DNA of 64,000 bases from Fennellomyces sp. T-0311 (Eukaryota; Mucoromycota; Mucoromycetes; Mucorales; Lichtheimiaceae). Positions within the stretch are counted from its first letter, which is position 1; every line of letters starts with the position of its first letter. Shown here in pieces: positions 58,754 through 64,000 of the stretch. Location of the stretch: contig JALLLT010000020.1 in NCBI GenBank assembly GCA_025266875.1, forward strand, positions 186,001 to 250,000, read 5' to 3'. Both the position numbers and the translations under genes were made by a program. Below the pieces are notes generated by a model. It worked only from the letters and a program-made list of their open reading frames with translations, searched no databases and had not been told where the DNA came from.

Positions 58754-59200
58754 GTGAACTCAAAACGGACAAAACATGCGAAACTGATGAAGAAACTGCG
58801 AACGCTGAAGCACTTCGCGTTTTGTGCGATTCGATCTACTCACATAGTTCTATTTGGTCACCATTTTTCGATCACTCTACCTCATACAGTTATGCACCTT
58901 GGTTCTCGAACGGATGTATGTATTTTGACGGTTGCTCTGCTCCGGCAGAGTTATATTATCCACACTTTTTTGAGCATTTGTAACAACGATATTGGCTTTG
59001 ATCAATCCATTGTAAAAGCGTTACATAAGATTTGGAACTTGGGCTCTTTCAAATTCAGTCACTCTCTTATCTGTGATGCACCCATTATAATTGTGCTGGT
59101 TCGATGCTTTCCTATGCTGGAGATATTAGGATGTGAAATTTTCAACACTACACCACATGTTCTTCTCGCAAGGGCTGCCTCTAATTCCAATTCAGCAACG
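58754..59200 (+). pseudogene. Leucine-rich-repeat (F-box-type) relic
   Basis: The plus-strand frame contains LRR-like pieces: LRTLKHFAFCAIRSTHIVLF, GFDQSIVKALHKIWNLGSF, then FSHSLICDAPIIIVLVRCFP and MLEILGCEIFNTTPHVLLAR. Spacing and hydrophobic pattern are like those of the LRR protein at 32523-33671. There is no F-box or start upstream, and neighbouring frames carry parts of the sequence, so it is probably a fragment. It runs tail to tail with the HET relic on the other strand, overlapping its last bases. Confidence 0.35.
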
Positions 59201-60060
59201 CCTATCCAAGAAGAAAGGTCATATGGCACTGTATTCGTCGCATATACTGGGTCCCCGCTAGGATTTAAGTTCGATCCAAAGTATATGAGAGATAAATCCC
59301 TTTCGGTCAAGGGTTGATAAAATGTGCTCGTTGTAGCGGACACGCCGCTGTCGTATCCAACCTTCATGGAAATAATTCTCGAAAAAGTGTTGGCCGGTGC
59401 AAATACCTTGTCACGCTTTTTCGTGCTTGTACGGAAGTGCGAATAACGTAGGACTTGGGCTTTTCGTCTCACATCCTTGGATTCAAGCATAGCATTCACC
59501 ATAAGTTCGTATTCTTTGCGCCTGTCGCATCTATCTAAATTTGCACGAGACCGAAAAGTAGGCACTTCGCCCAGAGACCGAAATCTGCACTAGCATCATG
59601 ACTTCCCAGTATCCAGCTCTGCCGAAATCCACGGGGTCTCCAGCATTTTGCGAAAGAGCCAGATTTTTAACTTTGGTTTCTCCATATACACAGTGCATAC
59701 GCTCGAACTGTTTGGGATTGTCAATGTTGTTTTCAGGGACCATGGTGACCGTGTAACACGCGCTGTTGTAAATGAGTTGCACTTGCTTAATTTCGGGATG
59801 CTTTTCTGTGTTTTCGTCTGGTCGATGCAGATCCTGTCGTACCACAAGCATCCGATGTCGAAGTCCTTGCATATCTTCTGGAGGAAGTCATCATAGGTAT
59901 CTTTATGGGTCACCCATGCGGATTATGTTTGTCGAAAAAATCGTCATTTCTTCTTAAATTTCGTAATTTTGTGTAAACCCTCACCAATGCAAAAGGCGCT
60001 CCAGCCACATTATCGGCTGGGATAATTTCACTGGACTCCTCCCAGTGATATTACATGGTG
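59059..60060 (-). pseudogene. HET (heterokaryon incompatibility)-like domain relic, frameshifted
   Basis: Minus strand, high to low: VYTKLRNLRRNDDFFDKHNP (about 59985-59925); a frame change at 59910; THKDTYDDFLQKICKDFDIG and CLWYDRICIDQT; a second frame change at about 59815; ENTEKHPEIKQVQLIYNSAC and YTVTMVPENN; then TSTKKRDKVFAPANTFSRII and STFYQPLTERDLSLIYFGSN ending near DLSSWIGVA. The W(Y/F)DxxCI(N/D)Q...EKxxEIxxMxxIYxxA pattern is the core of the HET domain used in fungal self/non-self recognition. At least two single-base shifts make it non-functional. No start was found; an upstream frame at 60184-59981 may be part of it. Confidence 0.55.
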
Positions 60061-60874
60061 TCGTAGCCGTTAATAGCCTTAGTGCCAGGAACCTTTTGAC
60101 AGCCGGAAATGCGGATAAGTCATGTAGGCTTTGTCTCCTTCCTTCGAATACACGATACATTATGTATTTTACGGCCATAAACACACTCTGCTTTATTTTA
60201 ATGGTGCTGGCTCAACCTGGACATGGAGTAGGGTCTAAATACGATTGAGTACGCCCGTGTATCGCCCGTTTTGACCTGGCATTTAGGGGCTTTGGACAAG
60301 GGAAGTGGCCTAAAAATGGATGTCCGAAAGGGCACAGTCCTATATTGGCCTGACCGAGTGCCTAAATGCAAAACATCCACTTTCTCAGTGAAATGTCTAT
60401 TAAAATGAAACCATTGTTATGAAATGTAATTTGATGCCATCGAAACAATGTATTGCAAGTTAAGATAAATTTAACCGCGTATACATCTTTGAATGGATAA
60501 GGTAGTCAAATTGTTGGGCCGTTTCTACGACGTTTTGATTACACTATGATTGGTACTGATGGGCCAAGATATGACAATGAAAGGCTGTAACGTTAATACT
60601 TAGGCATCATTCAAATTACCTACGACACGCTAATCCACAATTTTCTTAGCTTAGGGTGAGTATTGATCTTGGTGTAAAAAAAATTAACGCTGCAAGAAAA
60701 TTCCCAGGCAGCGTTGTGGCAGCAAAAGTAAAAGCGAAACATAGAATGAACTGACACCATAATAGCCTTATTAAATGAAAAAAAGAGCATAACAAACGGG
60801 GACAGTGACTGAAGAGTGTTCTGGTCGTAGAGACATCTTATTACCGACGAAAAATAACCTTTGCCGTGTTTAAT
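60061..60874. other. Spacer between HET relic and unknown ORF
   Basis: About 800 AT-rich bases, no convincing gene. The left part may hold the decayed 5' end of the HET relic. Confidence 0.3.
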
Positions 60875-61234
60875 ATGGTACTTTGCGGAAAGCCATCACA
60901 TAAAGAGGAAGGAGCTATCATAGACATTCTCATTATGAAAAATATGCTGGGCAAAATGCACCTATTTAAAAAAACAAGAAAGGGTACTGTGTACATGCTG
61001 TACAGTATCTATACAGGCACCCTTTTCTTGATTAAGATACATAAAGTAGAAATAGAACCGAGTACCAGCAAAATATCCTTTGATCTCCGTGAGAATACTT
61101 TTACCCGCGGTCACTCGGTTGTTGCAAAAGGCAATAAATACTTCAAATACATCACATTATGGTTCCTCCATAGAGATGCTACATATGATGACGATTTAAC
61201 AGAAGAAAGAAGCACTGTTATTCAATTATTTTAA
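60875..61234 (+). CDS. Hypothetical protein, 119 aa
   Basis: Single open frame from ATG 60875 to TAA 61234. Residues alternate in a beta-strand-like manner (GTVYMLYSIYTGTLFLIKIH; KYFKYITLWFLHRDATYDDD) with acidic and basic turns, and the composition looks like a folded protein. No family was recognised. It stands alone in repeat-rich DNA among relics, so it may be part of a lineage-specific multigene family or mobile element. There is no signal peptide or membrane segment. Confidence 0.4.
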   Translation: MVLCGKPSHKEEGAIIDILIMKNMLGKMHLFKKTRKGTVYMLYSIYTGTLFLIKIHKVEIEPSTSKISFDLRENTFTRGHSVVAKGNKYFKYITLWFLHRDATYDDDLTEERSTVIQLF

Positions 61235-61720
61235 AACAGTCATATAATTCGCAATATGTGTGGGCGTCGAGCGAAGTTCTGAAAATCCTATAGTGATATG
61301 TGGTTAGACATTTGCCATGGTCTGTCCTATTGAAGTTTTATAGATAATTTGTAATGCTTGTGATTTCACATATCGTGTTGCACTGGCTTTGATCAGGGTC
61401 TACGTTGTTGTAAAAGGGAATTGTTTGTGTAAGGTAATTCTGGGTGAAACAGGGTCCACAAAGTAGGTTGAAATATAGAGAAATAGAAAAGGTGAGTTAA
61501 CCAAATACAGATATAAGCTCCTGTCTTGGGCTTTGAAAGGTATGATCAAGATAATTGAGGTCAAGTTAACTGCTTTATTTCATTTGATTCAACAAGGGTA
61601 TTTATATGTTTCTGTGGATATGCTGACTGTGGATACATCGGGCTATGCCGGAGGTAAAAGGTGGGTTAGATAGGAATTACAACTAGCAAGAGATCCGAGT
61701 GCGGAAGAAGATAAACGAAA
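61235..61720. other. Spacer, nothing recognised
   Basis: About 490 AT-rich bases with no open frame or motif of note. Confidence 0.3.
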
Positions 61721-61885
61721 GTGCAGATGCACCATATAATAGAATAGGTCGGTAGCTTGGGAAGATCAGAGAGAGGAAGAAGATACATCAATGTGCAGAT
61801 GCACCATATAATAGAATAGGTCGGTAGCTTGGGAAGATCAGAACGAGAAAAAGGAGATACATCAAGTGCAGATGCACCATATAGT
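61721..61885 (-). repeat. Three tandem copies of a 72-73 bp repeat
   Basis: Copies start (gtgcagatgcaccatata) at 61721, 61793 and 61866; the third is truncated. On the minus strand the unit encodes a hydrophobic 24-residue repeat (SDLPKLPTYSIIWCICT) within a 127-residue frame (61666-62049), probably a by-product of the repeat. Confidence 0.85.
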
Positions 61886-64000
61886 TGAATGAAGGTCAAT
61901 ACAAAGGTCAAGTGCGTGCCAAAAAAGGGGAAGGTAGCATAAACGAAGAGGGGCCGAGAAATTTCGTTACAACGTAACTCTTTGGATGTTTGCGTCCGGC
62001 AAAGTCGCTGGTCATTCAAAGATATGGAAGGTCCGATACTACCAACCATTGATTACTTTTGTTGTATTCAACGTGACCAAACCACTTACATATCGTTTTC
62101 TGGGAACGGTTACTTCTCACTTACCTTTTTGGTAAAACTCGCTCATGCAGACATATCTTCCATATCCGGCATATTGTCATAGACGTTATCATGAATGCGT
62201 GTCAACAACTACCACCTAGCTTACCATTATCCGCTATGGACCGGTTCCATAACGACATACACGGCCCATTCCTCAATAGCACCCAATATGACATACGCAA
62301 TGGATATGCAGGTATAATCATGACATGACCTTGGATAACATCGGTAATAGGAAGTCCCATCCACGATTAGCATTTCATATAAATAGAGCGAGCTCTTCAT
62401 CTATAAAATACAGTTTTCTGAGTCTCGTTGACTTCGATTATCCCTTTTCGACACTCGATACCTTACTCTTGTCTCAATTTCGCACGTAGCACCCAGTAGA
62501 TGCCACTCAATGACACTGCATTTCAGCTCATGGCCTCTTCGACTAGGTCTTTCTTTTATCTAAGCAGCAAATAGGAACAATATACACAGCTGGGCTAGTG
62601 AGCACACTTCTTGGTGTACCCGCTTTTTAGTGACATACCATGTGGACACGTCAAATTGACAACATTCTCCTCCGTCCTAAGTAACGTCGTGCAGTGGCTT
62701 TTCTTTTGGATGCCTCCGGCATAGTCAGTTGATGTCCATCCTTACTTTTAGTCAAGGGATCAAGTACCAACAATGATGAAGAATGGACAAAAAGTCAAAT
62801 AAAGTACCAAGAGCTAAATAACCAGAGCAACTGATGCTTTAAGAACAAAATCTGGATCGAAGGTGTAAGAAAGTACTGGGACGTCAAGGTAGGGCGAGAG
62901 AAGTAGTAGAATTGCACATGAAGGTGAGTGCTTACTAAAAGCATATTGCTGATTGGTTTTGCTTTGTACATAAGCTGTATATGTGTCAACCATCACGGGT
63001 ACTTTGCGATTGGATGTAGAAAGTGTCGAGCGGATTGTCATTTATTTCCTCCCAGCCAAGTAGCTATTGAACAAAAGAGATATTCACCGGCGAAATATAC
63101 GATAGGGCGGCTGTGTTTGTAATGCATATATTTTAGAAGCATACGTGTTGCGTGTGAACATCTGCGTCAATTCCATAATTAAAGCGATTGTCAAACTAGG
63201 ATAAAACTATATCTGTCATTCGGTTTGTAACTTTGGAATATTTTAGCTTCTTGATAGAGTTACTATACCAAGGATCCATCCACGCGCCAATTGCATGGAA
63301 ACCAAAGGGCTCTTTTGTTCAAGGCTGCATACCGAATCATTCGTTTTTTCCGTCCCTGTTATGGATGGAATAAATTTTGTAATGGAAAATAGCGCGGACC
63401 TGGCGCACGACCTGGGAAAAACCATTTTACCGTCTAATCACAACACACGGGCACGGGAAATATCTATATATGCGCCTGTTGTCAACTGACTGTCGGCTAT
63501 CTCCATAGAAACTTGGGAGCCATCTATGTCCTGTATCTTTACACATTCATCTTTGGATCCCAGAGTCGTGTCGATCAATAAAGTTTATGGTTCGGGGACT
63601 CGGAGCCAAAATTGGGGTTTGGGGGGATGTTGTCACCTTTAAGGACCATGTGTATAAATACCTGCTTCCATAGACAGTTCTTTGCGTGTACATATATATG
63701 TCCTGGCTAATTAGCCGTCTGCAGATAAGAAAATAAAATGCTCCGTTGCGTGCGGATGCGCAGCGAAGCCATGGCGCCATCTGGATCATGTGGTCAGCGC
63801 CCGCAAAGATAGGACCATGGATCCCTGGCATAGGCTGGTATCGGAAAGAAGTGATGAGCGCAGAGACGATCGTCTGATGACAGTCGAGAAGGCAGAATGC
63901 CCAAAAAAAATCATATGCTTCAGGAGAGAGAAACACGAGCAAGGTTAATCCGCAAAGGCGACCATCGGTATTTAAATGAGTGCTTTTACACCGCTCGAGA
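61886..64000. other. Gene-poor right end of the window
   Basis: About 2.1 kb with only short frames. Near 62380-62410 two TATA-like stretches (catataaataga, ctataaaatac) precede a pyrimidine-rich segment without any following gene, as in a promoter or a solo LTR remnant; no LTR ends could be defined. A 131-residue minus frame at 63547-63942 has no recognised motif. Its start region or a neighbouring gene may continue beyond the window. Confidence 0.3.

Noticed and set aside
62380..62660. Solo LTR
   Set aside because: Promoter-like TATA motifs are present, but no TG...CA ends, target duplication or primer-binding site could be identified.
1..64000. tRNA or rRNA genes
   Set aside because: I looked for tRNA T-loop patterns (GGTTCGAATCC-like) with a matching acceptor stem and for rRNA cores; a few partial T-loop matches had no cloverleaf partner.

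Overview
The window reads as nuclear DNA of a filamentous fungus, most likely an early-diverging Mucoromycota (Mucorales-type). Genes are intron-rich, with short introns (about 45-70 nt, GTAAGT-like donors). The protein set includes HCS1/IGHMBP2 helicase, RIC1, NOT4, vacuolar alpha-mannosidase and a WDR7-like protein. The repeats (MULE transposase, serine-recombinase-like gene, TPR/F-box/LRR and HET-like relics) also fit that group. The genus cannot be fixed from the sequence.

Left arm (1-22,800), dense conserved genes: start of a TPT/SLC35 transporter (-), HCS1-like helicase (+), a small coiled-coil protein (-), alginate-lyase-family protein (-), RIC1 (+), CorA-type Mg2+ transporter (+), an unrecognised spliced block (+), NOT4 (+) and a secreted GDSL lipase (-). 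Six spliced models (alginate lyase, CorA, NOT4, GDSL lipase, WLM protease and the PH protein further right) sum to whole codons, which supports their splice sites. The helicase sums to 3n+1, matching one visible frameshift.

Middle (about 23,930-38,240): a roughly 14-kb block bounded by long, diverged inverted repeats (over 730 bp each). Inside are a broken MULE transposase, a serine-recombinase-like ORF followed by a possible Fanzor/TnpB relic, a 196-bp tandem array, a broken TPR/F-box/LRR gene and a decayed C-terminal copy of condensin subunit SMC4. The simplest reading is an old, cargo-carrying long-TIR MULE beside the ribosomal protein eL15 gene.

Right arm (38,600-55,700), conserved genes again: eL15 (+), ubiquitin-like/WLM metalloprotease (-), alpha-mannosidase AMS1 (-), a double-PH protein (+), a small single-pass membrane protein (+) and a WDR7/rabconnectin-3beta-like protein (+). 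RIC1 (Ypt6/Rab6 exchange factor), the WDR7-like protein (V-ATPase assembly in other organisms) and AMS1 (vacuolar enzyme) all serve the Golgi/endosome/vacuole system; nothing shows they are co-regulated.

Right end (55,700-64,000): gene-poor, with minisatellites, an LRR relic, a HET-domain relic and one intact unknown ORF.

The most unusual signals are very small internal exons (2, 13 and 14 nt) that complete conserved or catalytic motifs in three unrelated genes, and the 14-kb composite element.
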